The notes: generated by a model not told the origin, from the sequence alone. A DNA stretch of 64,000 bases from Acidovorax sp. FHTAMBA (GCF_038958875.1 NZ_CP152407.1:937501-1001500); one strand, 5' to 3'. Counted from the stretch's first letter, positions 54,820-63,748 are shown. Made by a program: numbers and translations.

Positions 54820-57222
54820 ATGTCCCGATTTCAAGTGAAAAAAGTCGCCGTGCTCGGCGCAGGCGTGATGGGCGCGCAGATTGCCGCCCACCTCGTCAAC
54901 GTGAAGGTGCCCGTGGTGCTGTTCGACCTGCCTGCCAAGGAAGGCCCGAAAAACGGCATCGTCACCAAGGCCGTTGAAGGCCTGAAGAAGCTCAAGCCTT
55001 CGCCCCTGGGCGTGGCCGATGATGCGGCGCTGATCCAACAGGCCAACTACGAAGAGCACATGCACCTGCTCAAGGAATGCGACCTCGTGATCGAGGCCAT
55101 TGCCGAGCGCATGGACTGGAAGCTCGATCTGTACACCAAGATCGCTCCCCACGTGGCCAAGCACGCCATCCTGGCGTCCAACACCTCGGGCCTGTCGATC
55201 ACCAAATTGAGTGAAGTGCTGCCCGAGAGCATCAAGCCGCGCTTTTGCGGCATCCACTTCTTCAACCCCCCGCGCTACATGACGCTGGTGGAGCTGATCA
55301 ACACGCCCACCACCCAGCCCGAAGTGCTGGACCAGCTGGAAGCCTTTGTGACCAGCGGCCTGGGCAAGGGCGTGGTGCGCGCGCACGACACGCCCAACTT
55401 CGTGGCCAACCGCGTGGGCATTGCCGGCATGCTGTCCACGATGAAAGAGGTCGAGAACTTTGGCCTGACCTTCGACGTGGTGGACGACCTCACGGGCAAG
55501 AAGCTCGGCCGTGCATCCAGCGGCACCTTCCGCACTGCCGACGTGGTGGGCCTGGACACCATGGCCCACGTCATCAAGACGCTGCAGGACAACCTGAGTA
55601 TTGAGACGGACCCGTTCTACGAAAGCTTTGGCACGCCCGCCGTGCTGAAAAAGCTGCTGGAGCTGGGCAACCTGGGCCAGAAGACCAAGGCAGGCTTCTT
55701 CAAGAAGGTCGGCCGTGATGTGATGCGCTTCGAGCTGGAAAGCGAAGAGTACGTGCCCGCCGGCCAGAAGGCCGACGAGGTGTATGCCCGCATGCTCAAG
55801 AAGCCCGCTGCCGAGCGCCTGCGCCTGCTGCGCAACGCCGAAGGCGCGCCCGGCCAGTTCCTCTGGGCCATCCTGCGCAACAGTTTTCACTATGCAGCCG
55901 TGCACCTGGGCACCATTGCCGACAACGCCCGCGACGTGGACCAGGCCATGCGCTGGGGCTTTGGCATGAAGCAGGGCCCCTTCGAGCTGTGGCAGGAAGC
56001 GGGCTGGCTCGACGTGGCGAAAATGATTCAGGAAGACATCGACGCGGGCAAGGCGCTCTCCAAGGCGCCGCTGCCCGAATGGGTGTTCAAAGGCCCCGTG
56101 GCCGACGCCGGTGGCGTGCACACCGCACAAGGTTCCTGGAGTGCATCGCAGAACAAGTTTGTGCCACGCCGCCAGTTGCCGGTGTACGAGCGCCAGATCT
56201 TTCCCGAGGCCTTGCTGGGCGAGTCCAACCTGCCCGACTGGCGCACCGCAGGCACGACCATCGCCGAGTCCAAGGCGCTGCGCACCTGGACGTTGGATGG
56301 CCAGGTGCTGATCGCCAGCATCAAGAACAAGATGCACGCCATCAGCCCCGAGGTGATGGAAGCCCTGATGGAAGGCTTGGAGCTGGCCGAGGCCGAATAC
56401 CAGGGCATGGTTATCTGGTCCGGTGACGCCCCCTTCAGCGTGGGTGCCGACCTGGAAGCCACCATGCCTGCCTTCATGGTCGGCGGTGCCGATGCGGTGG
56501 AAAGCATCGAGCAGGAGCTGCAAAACCTGATGATGCGCATCCGCTACGCGCAGGTGCCTGTCGTCGCAGCCATCCATGGCATGGCGCTGGGCGGTGGTTG
56601 CGAGCTGGCCGTGTACTCGGCCAAGCGCGTGGCGCACATGGAAAGCTACATCGGCCTGGTCGAAGTGGGCGTGGGCCTGGTGCCCGGCGCCGGCGGCCTG
56701 ACCTACATCGCCCGCCGCGCGGCCGAGAACATGGCGGCTTCGACGGGCAAGGACATCCTTCCGTTCCTGACCGAAGGCTTCACCGCCGCGGCCATGGCCA
56801 AGGTGGGCACCAGCGCGCTGGAGTCGCGCAAGCTGGGTTACCTGCTGGACAGCGACGTGATCGTGCCCCACAAGGACGAGCTGCTGTTCGTCGCCATCAA
56901 CGAAGCCAAGTCCATGGCCGCGAGCGGCTGGCGTGCACCGCACAAGCGCCTGTTCCCCGTGGCGGGCCGCAGCGGCCTGGCCACCATCAAGGCCCAGCTC
57001 GTGAACATGCGCGACGGCGGCTTCATCAGCGCCTACGACTTCAAGATCGGCGCCATGATCGCCGAGGTGGTCTGCGGTGGCGATGTGGATGCGGGCGCCC
57101 TGGTGAGCGAGGAATACCTGCTCACGCTGGAGCGCAAGGTGTTCTGCCACCTGATCGCCCAGCCCAAGACGCACGAGCGCATTCTCGGAATGCTCTCCAC
57201 GGGTAAGCCTGTCCGCAATTGA
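54820..57222 (+). CDS. 3-hydroxyacyl-CoA dehydrogenase/enoyl-CoA hydratase fusion (FadN-like)
   Basis: An 800-residue bifunctional beta-oxidation enzyme. The dehydrogenase is N-terminal (KKVAVLGAGVMGAQIAAHLV at residues 7-26, NTSGLSITKLSEVLPE, GIHFFNPPRYMTLVELI) and the crotonase C-terminal (MVIWSGDAPFSVGADLEATM, MALGGGCELAVYSAKRVAH, VGLVPGAGGLTYIARRAAEN). This order is the reverse of E. coli FadB and matches the FadN type of Bacillus. ATG 54820 gives MSRFQVKKVAVLGAG. Confidence 0.92.
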   Translation: MSRFQVKKVAVLGAGVMGAQIAAHLVNVKVPVVLFDLPAKEGPKNGIVTKAVEGLKKLKPSPLGVADDAALIQQANYEEHMHLLKECDLVIEAIAERMDWKLDLYTKIAPHVAKHAILASNTSGLSITKLSEVLPESIKPRFCGIHFFNPPRYMTLVELINTPTTQPEVLDQLEAFVTSGLGKGVVRAHDTPNFVANRVGIAGMLSTMKEVENFGLTFDVVDDLTGKKLGRASSGTFRTADVVGLDTMAHVIKTLQDNLSIETDPFYESFGTPAVLKKLLELGNLGQKTKAGFFKKVGRDVMRFELESEEYVPAGQKADEVYARMLKKPAAERLRLLRNAEGAPGQFLWAILRNSFHYAAVHLGTIADNARDVDQAMRWGFGMKQGPFELWQEAGWLDVAKMIQEDIDAGKALSKAPLPEWVFKGPVADAGGVHTAQGSWSASQNKFVPRRQLPVYERQIFPEALLGESNLPDWRTAGTTIAESKALRTWTLDGQVLIASIKNKMHAISPEVMEALMEGLELAEAEYQGMVIWSGDAPFSVGADLEATMPAFMVGGADAVESIEQELQNLMMRIRYAQVPVVAAIHGMALGGGCELAVYSAKRVAHMESYIGLVEVGVGLVPGAGGLTYIARRAAENMAASTGKDILPFLTEGFTAAAMAKVGTSALESRKLGYLLDSDVIVPHKDELLFVAINEAKSMAASGWRAPHKRLFPVAGRSGLATIKAQLVNMRDGGFISAYDFKIGAMIAEVVCGGDVDAGALVSEEYLLTLERKVFCHLIAQPKTHERILGMLSTGKPVRN

Positions 57223-57233
57223 CCGGTATCACC

Positions 57234-57743
57234 ATGACGGGCCAAGCCCCCAACAAACTCCAGCGCTCGCTGATGCGTCTGGACGAAGCCCCCGCCTTCA
57301 TGCGCGGCTTTGTGCAGAACATCATCCTGCGCCGGGCTGTGCCCTTCACCGGTACGGCCGGGGTGAAGTTCGTGTCGCTCACGCCCGAGCGGGTCGAGGT
57401 GCACCTCGCCAACGAGCACCGCGTGCAGAACCACATCGGTGGTGTGCATGCCTCGGCCATGAACCTGCTGGCCGAAACAGCCACCGGCATGGTGGTGGGC
57501 ATGAACGTGCGCGACGACTGCATCCCGCTGGCCAAGGAGCTCTCCATGGCGTTCAAGAAGCGCGCCACGGGCGGCCTCAAGGCCGTGGCCACGCTCACAG
57601 CCGAGCAGCGCGCTGCCATGCAGGCCAGCGACAAGGGCGAGGTTCAGGTGAAGGTCACCGTGACCGACGAAGCCGGTGTGGAGCCGGTCGAATGTGTATT
57701 TACGTGGGCCTGGGTTCCTTCCAGCCGCCCCCCCAAGAATTGA
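57234..57743 (+). CDS. DUF4442 hot-dog fold protein, putative thioesterase
   Basis: A 169-residue hot-dog protein of the DUF4442 family (PFTGTAGVKFVSLTPERVEV, NHIGGVHASAMNLLAETATG, IPLAKELSMAFKKRATGG). HIGGVHASA resembles the active-site loop of acyl-CoA thioesterases. It lies between the FadN-like gene and the thiolase with gaps of 11 and 15 nt, so it is part of the same operon; it may release or protect CoA during beta-oxidation. Activity is inferred. Confidence 0.8.
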   Translation: MTGQAPNKLQRSLMRLDEAPAFMRGFVQNIILRRAVPFTGTAGVKFVSLTPERVEVHLANEHRVQNHIGGVHASAMNLLAETATGMVVGMNVRDDCIPLAKELSMAFKKRATGGLKAVATLTAEQRAAMQASDKGEVQVKVTVTDEAGVEPVECVFTWAWVPSSRPPKN

Positions 57744-57758
57744 AGGAGTGTCAACACC

Positions 57759-58958
57759 ATGGCTCAAAAACAAGTCCAGGACGCCTACATCGTCGCCGCC
57801 ACGCGCACGCCCATCGGGCGCTCGGGCCGCGGCTATTTCAAGAACATCCGCCCCGACGACCTGCTGGTCGCCGCCATCAAAAGCGCCATGCTGCAGGTGC
57901 CCACGCTGGACCCCAAAGCGATTGAAGACGCCATCATCGGCTGCTCGTTCCCCGAGGGTGAGCAGGGCATGAACATGGCCCGCATCGCCGTGGGCCTGGC
58001 GTTCAACCACCCCGTGGGCGGCGTGACCGTGAACCGCTTTTGCGCATCGGGCATCACCGCGCTGCAGATGGCCGCCGACCGCATCCGCGTGGGCGAGGCC
58101 GACGTGCTGATCGCTGGTGGCGCCGAGTCCATGAGTCTGGTGCCCATGGGTGGCAACAAGCCGTCGTTCAACCCCGAGGTGTTCGCCCGCGATGAAGACG
58201 TGGGCATTGCCTACGGCATGGGCCTCACGGCCGAGAAGGTGGCCCAGCAGTGGAAGGTGAGCCGCGAGGCGCAGGATGCCTTCGCCCTCGAATCCCACCT
58301 GCGTGCCATCAAGGCACAAAAGGCGGGTGAGTTCACCGACGAAATCACACCTTTCGAAATCGTGGAGCGGTCGCCCAACCTCGCTACCGGCGAAGTGGTG
58401 GAAAAGCGCCGCACCGTGAGCCTGGACGAAGGCCCGCGCCCCGACACGTCCCTGGAAGGCCTGGCCAAGCTCAAGCCCGTGTTTGCGGCACGCGGCAGCG
58501 TCACGGCGGGCAACAGCTCGCAGACCAGCGACGGCGCGGGTGCACTGATCGTGGCCAGCGAAAAGGCCGTGAAGCAGTTTGGACTGACGCCCCTGGCGCG
58601 TTTTGTGAGCTATGCAGCGCGCGGCGTGCCGCCAGAGATCATGGGCATTGGGCCTATCGAGGCGATTCCTGCGGCCCTGCGTTATGCGGGCTTGAAGAGC
58701 GATGACATTGGCTGGTACGAGCTGAACGAAGCGTTTGCGGCGCAGTCGCTGGCCGTCATCAACACGCTGGGGCTGAACCCGGCGAATGTGAACCCGATGG
58801 GTGGTGCGATTGCGCTGGGGCACCCTCTGGGGGCTACGGGTGCGATTCGGGCGGCGACGGTGGTGCATGCGCTGCGCCGCCACAAGCTGAAGTACGGCAT
58901 GGTCACGATGTGTGTAGGTACCGGACAAGGCGCCGCAGGCATCATCGAAGCGCTGTAA
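57759..58958 (+). CDS. fadA: Acetyl-CoA C-acyltransferase (thiolase, FadA-like)
   Basis: A 399-residue thiolase that cleaves 3-ketoacyl-CoA. The nucleophilic Cys is near residue 92 in VNRFCASGITALQMAADRI; NEAFAAQSLAV, GGAIALGHPLGATGAIRA and the second Cys in TMCVGTGQGAAGI complete the site. MAQKQVQDAYIVAATRTPIG follows AAGGAGTGTCAACACC. It works with the FadN-like enzyme upstream. Confidence 0.94.
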   Translation: MAQKQVQDAYIVAATRTPIGRSGRGYFKNIRPDDLLVAAIKSAMLQVPTLDPKAIEDAIIGCSFPEGEQGMNMARIAVGLAFNHPVGGVTVNRFCASGITALQMAADRIRVGEADVLIAGGAESMSLVPMGGNKPSFNPEVFARDEDVGIAYGMGLTAEKVAQQWKVSREAQDAFALESHLRAIKAQKAGEFTDEITPFEIVERSPNLATGEVVEKRRTVSLDEGPRPDTSLEGLAKLKPVFAARGSVTAGNSSQTSDGAGALIVASEKAVKQFGLTPLARFVSYAARGVPPEIMGIGPIEAIPAALRYAGLKSDDIGWYELNEAFAAQSLAVINTLGLNPANVNPMGGAIALGHPLGATGAIRAATVVHALRRHKLKYGMVTMCVGTGQGAAGIIEAL

Positions 58959-58975
58959 CTGGCTACTGCGCGGGT

Positions 58976-59060
58976 CATCTGCGTCGTTGGGCGGTGCTCG
59001 GAATCCTCACGTACAGGAAGTACGTTCCGGTTCCTGTGCTCCGTCCGCCTAGCAGCTGAT
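58976..59060. repeat. Hairpin repeat downstream of the thiolase gene
   Basis: GTTGGGCGGTGCTCGGAATC, then CTCACGTAC, AGGAA, GTACGTTCC and GGTTCCTGTGCTCCGTCCGC form a nested imperfect hairpin. I recognise this sequence type as a dispersed repeat in Comamonadaceae, but there is only one copy here. It occupies the first part of the 289-nt gap to the hydrolase gene; a GTTCGGGCTGAGCTTGTCGA copy lies near the end of that gap. Confidence 0.5.
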
Positions 59061-59152
59061 CCCGCTCGCTACGCCCTGGAGGGTGGGGTGTGAAGGCAGG
59101 GAGCCGGGTCAGGGGGATGGGTGAGGAGGGCAGGTGCTTTCCACCTCCCCAC

Positions 59153-59178
59153 CCGTTCGGGCTGAGCTTGTCGAAGCC
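59153..59178 (+). repeat. GTTCGGGCTGAGCTTGTCGA repeat, single copy
   Basis: Same unit as at 54727, here unpaired, 70 nt before the start of the alpha/beta hydrolase gene. Confidence 0.8.
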
Positions 59179-59247
59179 GGGGCCCAGCCTCAGCGATCGT
59201 TTTCTTTTCAAGCCGGCGAAGATCGGTTTCGAACCAAGGAGACAGAC

Positions 59248-60138
59248 ATGAACAAGCAAACCTTGCAGGTCAACGGGGCGGTGTCTTTGGCGCTGCGTGT
59301 CTACGAACCCGAGGGCGCACCGCGCGCCAGCGTTGTCATCGGCGGCGCGATGGGGGTGCGGCAGTCGTATTACGGGGCCTTTGCGCTGTGGATGGCGCAG
59401 CAGGGGTTTCGGGTCACCACGTTCGACTACCGGGGGCATGGCGATTCGCTGCAGGGCGCGATGCGCGATGTGAAGGCGGATCTGTTTGATTGGGCGCAGG
59501 ACTACGAGGCGGTGATTTCTGCCGCCAAGGCCGCGCTCCCGTCGCAGCCGCTGTATTTGCTGGGCCACAGCCTGGGCGCGCAGTTGCCGGGTTTGCTGAA
59601 AAAGCCCGAGCAGGTGGCGGGCCTGCTCAGCGTGGCCGCAGGCAGCGGCTACTGGCGTGACAACGCGCCGCAGCTCAAGCGCATCGTTCCGTACTTCTGG
59701 TGGGTGCTGGTGCCGCTGGCCACGCGGCTGTGCGGGTACTTTCCGGGGCGCACGCTCAAGAAGGTGGGCGACCTGCCTGCGGGGGTGATCCTGCAGTGGC
59801 GGCGCTGGTGTCTGGACCCCGCTTACAGCGTCGGTGCCGAGGGGCCTGCGGTGGCGCAGAGCTACGGTGCGGTGCGGTTCCCGGTGCTGGCGCTGTCGAT
59901 GGCCGACGACGAGCTGATGACCTTGCGCGGCACACACAACCTCGTGAACCTGTACGCCAACACCGAGCGCCGCGTGGAGAGCATCACCCCGGCTGACCTG
60001 CAGGTGCGGCGCATCGGCCATTTCGGGTTCTTTCGCGACCAGTTCCGTCAGAGCCTGTGGCCGCGTGCGGCGGCTGCGCTGGCCGCCCTGGGCGGGGGCG
60101 GAATGCCCCGCGGTGAAGTCTCCGGTACGACGGCCTGA
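59248..60138 (+). CDS. Alpha/beta hydrolase
   Basis: A 296-residue serine hydrolase. VVIGGAMGVRQSYYGAFALW forms the oxyanion strand, TTFDYRGHGDSLQGAM follows, and the nucleophile elbow is LLGHSLGAQLPGL. The acid probably lies in LALSMADDELMT and the His in RRIGHFGFFRDQFR. The type resembles predicted alpha/beta hydrolases (COG4757), of unknown substrate. ATG 59248 is set by AAGGAGACAGAC. Confidence 0.85.
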   Translation: MNKQTLQVNGAVSLALRVYEPEGAPRASVVIGGAMGVRQSYYGAFALWMAQQGFRVTTFDYRGHGDSLQGAMRDVKADLFDWAQDYEAVISAAKAALPSQPLYLLGHSLGAQLPGLLKKPEQVAGLLSVAAGSGYWRDNAPQLKRIVPYFWWVLVPLATRLCGYFPGRTLKKVGDLPAGVILQWRRWCLDPAYSVGAEGPAVAQSYGAVRFPVLALSMADDELMTLRGTHNLVNLYANTERRVESITPADLQVRRIGHFGFFRDQFRQSLWPRAAAALAALGGGGMPRGEVSGTTA

Positions 60139-60165
60139 GCGGTCGTTTCGCGGCACACTTGCAGC

Positions 60166-61026
60166 ATGACTTCCTCTGCATCCACTTCTTCGTCTTCATC
60201 TCTGCATCCGCTGGACGAGGCGCTGCAACTGACGGCTTCGTCCATCGCGACCGGCCAGTACGAAGGGCACACCCACCCCAGCTACTGGAACATGGTCGGC
60301 CCGTTTGGCGGCATCACCGCCGCCACGTTGCTGCAGGCCGTTCTGAAGCACCCCGACCGGCTCGGCGACCCGCTGTCGCTCACCGTCAACTACGCGGGCG
60401 CTTTGACGGCGGGTGCGTTCACCGTGCAGGCCACACCGGTGCGCACCAACCGATCCACCCAGCACTGGACACTGTCCATCCTGCAGGCCGGCGCCGATGG
60501 CGCGCAGGTGGTTGCCACCACGGCCACTGCGGTCACGGCCGTGCGCCGTGAGACCTGGAGCGTGGGCGACGTACCCATGCCGAAGGTGCCCGCCGCGGAA
60601 GAGCAACAGCCCCTTGTCGCCCCATCGGGTGCGGTGGAGTGGGTCAACCGCTACGAGATGCGCCCCGTGGCCGGCCTGATTCCCCGCACCTGGGACGATA
60701 GCGGCGACCACAGCCTGACGCAGCTCTGGATGCGCGACACACCACCGCGCCCGCTCGACTTTGCTGCGCTGACGGCACTGGCCGATGTGTTCTTCCCCCG
60801 CGTGTGGCTGCGGCGCGCGCGCCATGTGCCAGCGGGCACGGTGTCGATCACGGTGTACTTTCACGCCACGGCGGAGCAGTTGCGGGCCACGGGCACCGGT
60901 TTCCTGCTCGGGCAGGCGCGCGGGCAGGAGTTCCGCAATGGTTTCTTCGACCAGACCGCGCAGCTGTGGAACGAGGCGGGCACCATGCTCGCCACCAGCC
61001 ACCAGATCGTGTACTACAAGGAATAG
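60166..61026 (+). CDS. Acyl-CoA thioesterase, TesB-like double hot-dog
   Basis: A 286-residue protein with two hot-dog domains. The N-terminal one has HPSYWNMVGPFGGITAATLL and LGDPLSLTVNYAGALTAGAF; the C-terminal one has PPRPLDFAALTALADVFFPR and ARHVPAGTVSITVYFHATAE. This matches the TesB-like/4HBT_3 acyl-CoA thioesterases. It would release free acids from acyl-CoA, in keeping with the operon. The Ser-rich start MTSSASTSSSSSLH is not conserved, and a later start is not available nearby. Confidence 0.85.
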   Translation: MTSSASTSSSSSLHPLDEALQLTASSIATGQYEGHTHPSYWNMVGPFGGITAATLLQAVLKHPDRLGDPLSLTVNYAGALTAGAFTVQATPVRTNRSTQHWTLSILQAGADGAQVVATTATAVTAVRRETWSVGDVPMPKVPAAEEQQPLVAPSGAVEWVNRYEMRPVAGLIPRTWDDSGDHSLTQLWMRDTPPRPLDFAALTALADVFFPRVWLRRARHVPAGTVSITVYFHATAEQLRATGTGFLLGQARGQEFRNGFFDQTAQLWNEAGTMLATSHQIVYYKE

Positions 61027-61130
61027 CCAGCCTCAGCGCGGCAGGCCGGAGCCTGGCGTTGCTGCGCGTCTTCTTCCTGCATTTATCCGTCCATCCATCC
61101 CCAGACCCCAAACACCAAACACTCACCACC

Positions 61131-61907
61131 ATGACAGAAGCCACCCAAGATATCCTCGTTCACTCCGAAGCAGGCGTGACCACCATCACCTTCAACCGTG
61201 TGGACAAGAAGAACTCCATCACGCGCGACATGTATGCCGCCATGGCGGAAGCACTCGATGCCGCCAAGGCCGATGCCAGCGTGCGTGTGGTCGTATTCCA
61301 GGGCGACGTGGCCATCTTCAGCGCAGGCAATGACATTGGCGACTTTTTGCAGCAGCCGCCCGCCACGCAGGACTCGCCTGTGTTCCGCTTCCTGCGAGGC
61401 ATCGCCGCCTTCCCCAAGCCCGTGATTGCGTCTGTCTGCGGCCCGGCCGTGGGTATTGGCACGACGATGCTGTTCCACTGCGACCTCGTTTACGCGGGCG
61501 ACAACGCGGCGTTCTCCATGCCGTTCGTCAATCTGGGCCTGTGCCCCGAGGCCGCATCGAGCCTGCTGGTGCCGCAGATGCTGGGGTATCACCGCGCTGC
61601 GGAAGCCTTGCTGTTGGGCGAGCCTTTCATGGCCGAGGCTGCGTTGGAAGTCGGCCTGGTGAACCGCGTGGTGCCACCCACCGAGTGCAATGGCGTCGCA
61701 CAGGCGCAGGCCAAGAAGCTGGCGGCCAAGCCGTTGTCGTCGCTCATCGAGACCAAGCGGTTGATGAAGGGTGGACAGATGGCGAAGGTGTTGGAGGTGA
61801 TGGCACAAGAGGGCGAGAGCTTTGGGCGCATGTTGCGCGAGCCTGCGGCGCGGGAGGCGTTTTCGGCGTTTATGGAAAAGAGAAAGCCTGATTTCAGCAA
61901 GAGCTGA
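61131..61907 (+). CDS. Enoyl-CoA hydratase/isomerase family protein
   Basis: A 258-residue crotonase. ITFNRVDKKNSITRDMYAAM at the N-terminus, the oxyanion-hole parts VAIFSAGNDIGDFLQ and VCGPAVGIGTTMLFHCDLVY, and FVNLGLCPEAASSLLVPQML. GLCPEAASS has Glu at the position of one catalytic residue, while the other is not clear, so isomerase activity is as likely as hydratase activity. Last gene of the lipid-degradation group. Confidence 0.88.
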   Translation: MTEATQDILVHSEAGVTTITFNRVDKKNSITRDMYAAMAEALDAAKADASVRVVVFQGDVAIFSAGNDIGDFLQQPPATQDSPVFRFLRGIAAFPKPVIASVCGPAVGIGTTMLFHCDLVYAGDNAAFSMPFVNLGLCPEAASSLLVPQMLGYHRAAEALLLGEPFMAEAALEVGLVNRVVPPTECNGVAQAQAKKLAAKPLSSLIETKRLMKGGQMAKVLEVMAQEGESFGRMLREPAAREAFSAFMEKRKPDFSKS

Positions 61908-62007
61908 AATCAGGACGCCGCGTGAGCGGCGAGGACCGCGCAGCGGGCCGGAGATCTTTCGCTAAAAGCGCCGGCCGGATTCCGGAGCTCTCTGGGTCCT
62001 CGGATTT

Positions 62008-62072
62008 TGGTCAATTTGGCTGCTGGCGCTTATCTAGCAAGCGCTAGCAGCTATTGTTTTTGTAGTTTTGAG
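62008..62072. terminator. Palindromic repeat copy G, probable terminator
   Basis: GCTGCTGGCGCTT, ATCTAGC, AAGCGCTAGCAGC, then TATTGTTTTTGTAGTTTTG. The arms pair with one mismatch and a T-rich stretch follows on the plus strand, about 115 nt after the enoyl-CoA hydratase stop. Family consensus copy. Confidence 0.7.
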
Positions 62073-62083
62073 TCTTTTCTCAA

Positions 62084-62109
62084 CCGTTCGGGCTGAGCTT
62101 GTCGAAGCC
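62084..62109 (+). repeat. GTTCGGGCTGAGCTTGTCGA repeat, single copy
   Basis: Unpaired copy in the gene-free stretch 61908-62998, immediately after palindrome G. Confidence 0.8.
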
Positions 62110-62149
62110 TTGGCGTGTTGATTTGAAAAGCATGCATGTGTTCAGGGCG

Positions 62150-62830
62150 GAGGCCGGGTTGTCGCCCGGCATGCGAGTAACTTTCTTTTGCGTCGCCAAA
62201 AGAAAGTCACCAAAGAAAAGGCGACCCCCAGTCTGCGACCCCTTCGCGGTGCGAAGGGGCGACCTGCGCCGGGGCAGTTGCGGGGTGCGCCGTGGAACTC
62301 GCTTTGCGCTGGCGCGCGCCGCTCGGACAACCACGGCGAGTCAGATTACGAGGCATGCGCGCTCCGACGCGCATGCTCACCCCGCAACCGCCCCGCCGCA
62401 GGCGCAGCCAGCAGGGGGTTGGACAGCCGAACATCCAGCAGCCGAACATCCACACGGGCCATCGCTGCGCTCGGCCCCGCCTCGCGGGCGCAAGCGCCTC
62501 GCGCTGCGCAGGGCGGGGCCGAGCGCAGCGATGGCCCGAATGGATGTCCGATCCCGGTGGGTTCCCTTCTGTATGCGTCTGGGGCGCGCAGGGCGTGGGG
62601 TGGCGCGTGTGCCGAAGGACACACGCGCTTCGTGAACTGACTCACCGCAGTTGTTCGAGCGGAGCGCCGCAGGCGCGCAGCGAGTTCTGCGGTGCACCCC
62701 GTGACCGAGCACCCCAGGTTGCCCCGCAGCGCAGCGAAGGGGTCGCAGACAGCAGGGTCGCCCTTTCTTTGGTGACTTTCTTTTGGCGACGCGAAAGAAA
62801 GTTACTCGCCTGCCGGGCGACTCCCGGCCT
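62150..62830. repeat. Large nested inverted-repeat element without genes
   Basis: The outer arms are about 100 bp: GTAACTTTCTTTTGCGTCGC with CAAAAGAAAGTCACCAAAGA and GTCTGCGACCCCTTCGC on the left (62151-62247), and their reverse complement on the right (62728-62829). Inside, a second, less perfect pair continues (GGAACTCGCTTTGCGC on the left, GCGCAGCGAGTTCTGC on the right). In the centre lies a perfect 27-bp inverted repeat (62455-62481 and 62512-62538; CATCGCTGCGCTCGGCCCCG) around a 30-nt loop. No reading frame here resembles a protein. With copy G and the 62084 repeat it makes up most of the 1.09-kb gap 61908-62998; 62840-62998 shows only an AT-richer promoter-like stretch. Confidence 0.75.
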
Positions 62831-62998
62831 CCGTCCTTCGCATGGGCACGCGATCTGCTTCCAAATGAAAAGCAAATCAGGCAGTGAATACCGGCGTTTC
62901 ACCTCAAAAAGCACCCGTAGCAATCGCGATCAGACAAGCTATCTATTTTTGCAAAGCACTTGCTTGCTAAAAATAAACAGTTTTGCTATCGTGCCTGC

Positions 62999-63748
62999 AT
63001 GGATTCACCCGTGCCGCGCACCAGCGCCATCGCCCCCGCTCCCAAGAAACCCCCGGCCCGCCCTCGCAGCAAGGCCGTAGCGCCCGTCAGCGCCAACTCG
63101 GCAACCACAACACAATCCCCCATTGAAGAACCCACCCGACGCCCCCGCGGCCGCCCGCGCAAAACCGCCGAAGAACTCGACGACGGCAACCGCCGCCGCA
63201 AGCTCATGGACGGCGCGGCCAAGCTCTTCCGCACCCAGGGCTTTGCCGCCACCAGCACGCGCGACATTGCTGCGGCGGCAGGCATGCACAGTGGCTCGCC
63301 CTTCTACCATTTCGAAAGCAAAAGCGCGCTGCTCTACGCCGTGATGAGCGAGGGCATGACCATGGCCGCGCACAGCCAGCAGCAGGCACTGGATGCGCTG
63401 CCCGCCACGGCCACACTGCGCGAGCAGTTGCACACGCTCATCCGCCACCACTTCGAAATCCTGCTCGGCCCCCGCAGCAGCTTCATCCCGGTGATGCTGT
63501 ACGAGTGGCGCTCGCTCACGCCCGCGCAGCGCAAGGGCATTGCCCGCATCAAGGACAGCTACGAGGCCACCTGGATGCCCGTGCTGGAAGCGCTGGCACA
63601 GCAGGGCGCGCTGCAGGCCGAGCCCGGTGTGGCGCGGCTGTTCATCTTTGGGGCGCTCAACTGGGCGGTGCAATGGTTCTCGCCCAAAAAGGGCAAGTCG
63701 CTCGACGCGCTCACCGACGAGGCACTCGCCTTGTTCATCCGTTCATAA
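62999..63748 (+). CDS. TetR-family regulator with AT-hook-like N-terminus
   Basis: A 249-residue regulator. Residues 1-60 are Pro/Ala/Ser-rich and end in TRRPRGRPRKTAEELDDGN, which contains the AT-hook form RGRP. The helix-turn-helix follows at about 72-115 (KLMDGAAKLFRTQGFAATST, RDIAAAAGMHSGSPFYHFES). The C-terminal part (LRQLHTLIRHHFEILLGPRS-like) resembles TetR_C regulators of lipid genes. It is 24 nt before an SDR gene, probably an operon. An AT-rich segment with AAGCACTTGCTTGCTAAAAA lies just upstream and may hold its operator. Confidence 0.85.
   Translation: MDSPVPRTSAIAPAPKKPPARPRSKAVAPVSANSATTTQSPIEEPTRRPRGRPRKTAEELDDGNRRRKLMDGAAKLFRTQGFAATSTRDIAAAAGMHSGSPFYHFESKSALLYAVMSEGMTMAAHSQQQALDALPATATLREQLHTLIRHHFEILLGPRSSFIPVMLYEWRSLTPAQRKGIARIKDSYEATWMPVLEALAQQGALQAEPGVARLFIFGALNWAVQWFSPKKGKSLDALTDEALALFIRS

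Noticed and set aside
62292..63080. Open frame of 262 codons across the large inverted repeat
   Set aside because: It is Arg/Pro/Ala-rich with no family resemblance, follows the palindromic element and runs into the TetR gene in another frame; it is a product of high GC content.
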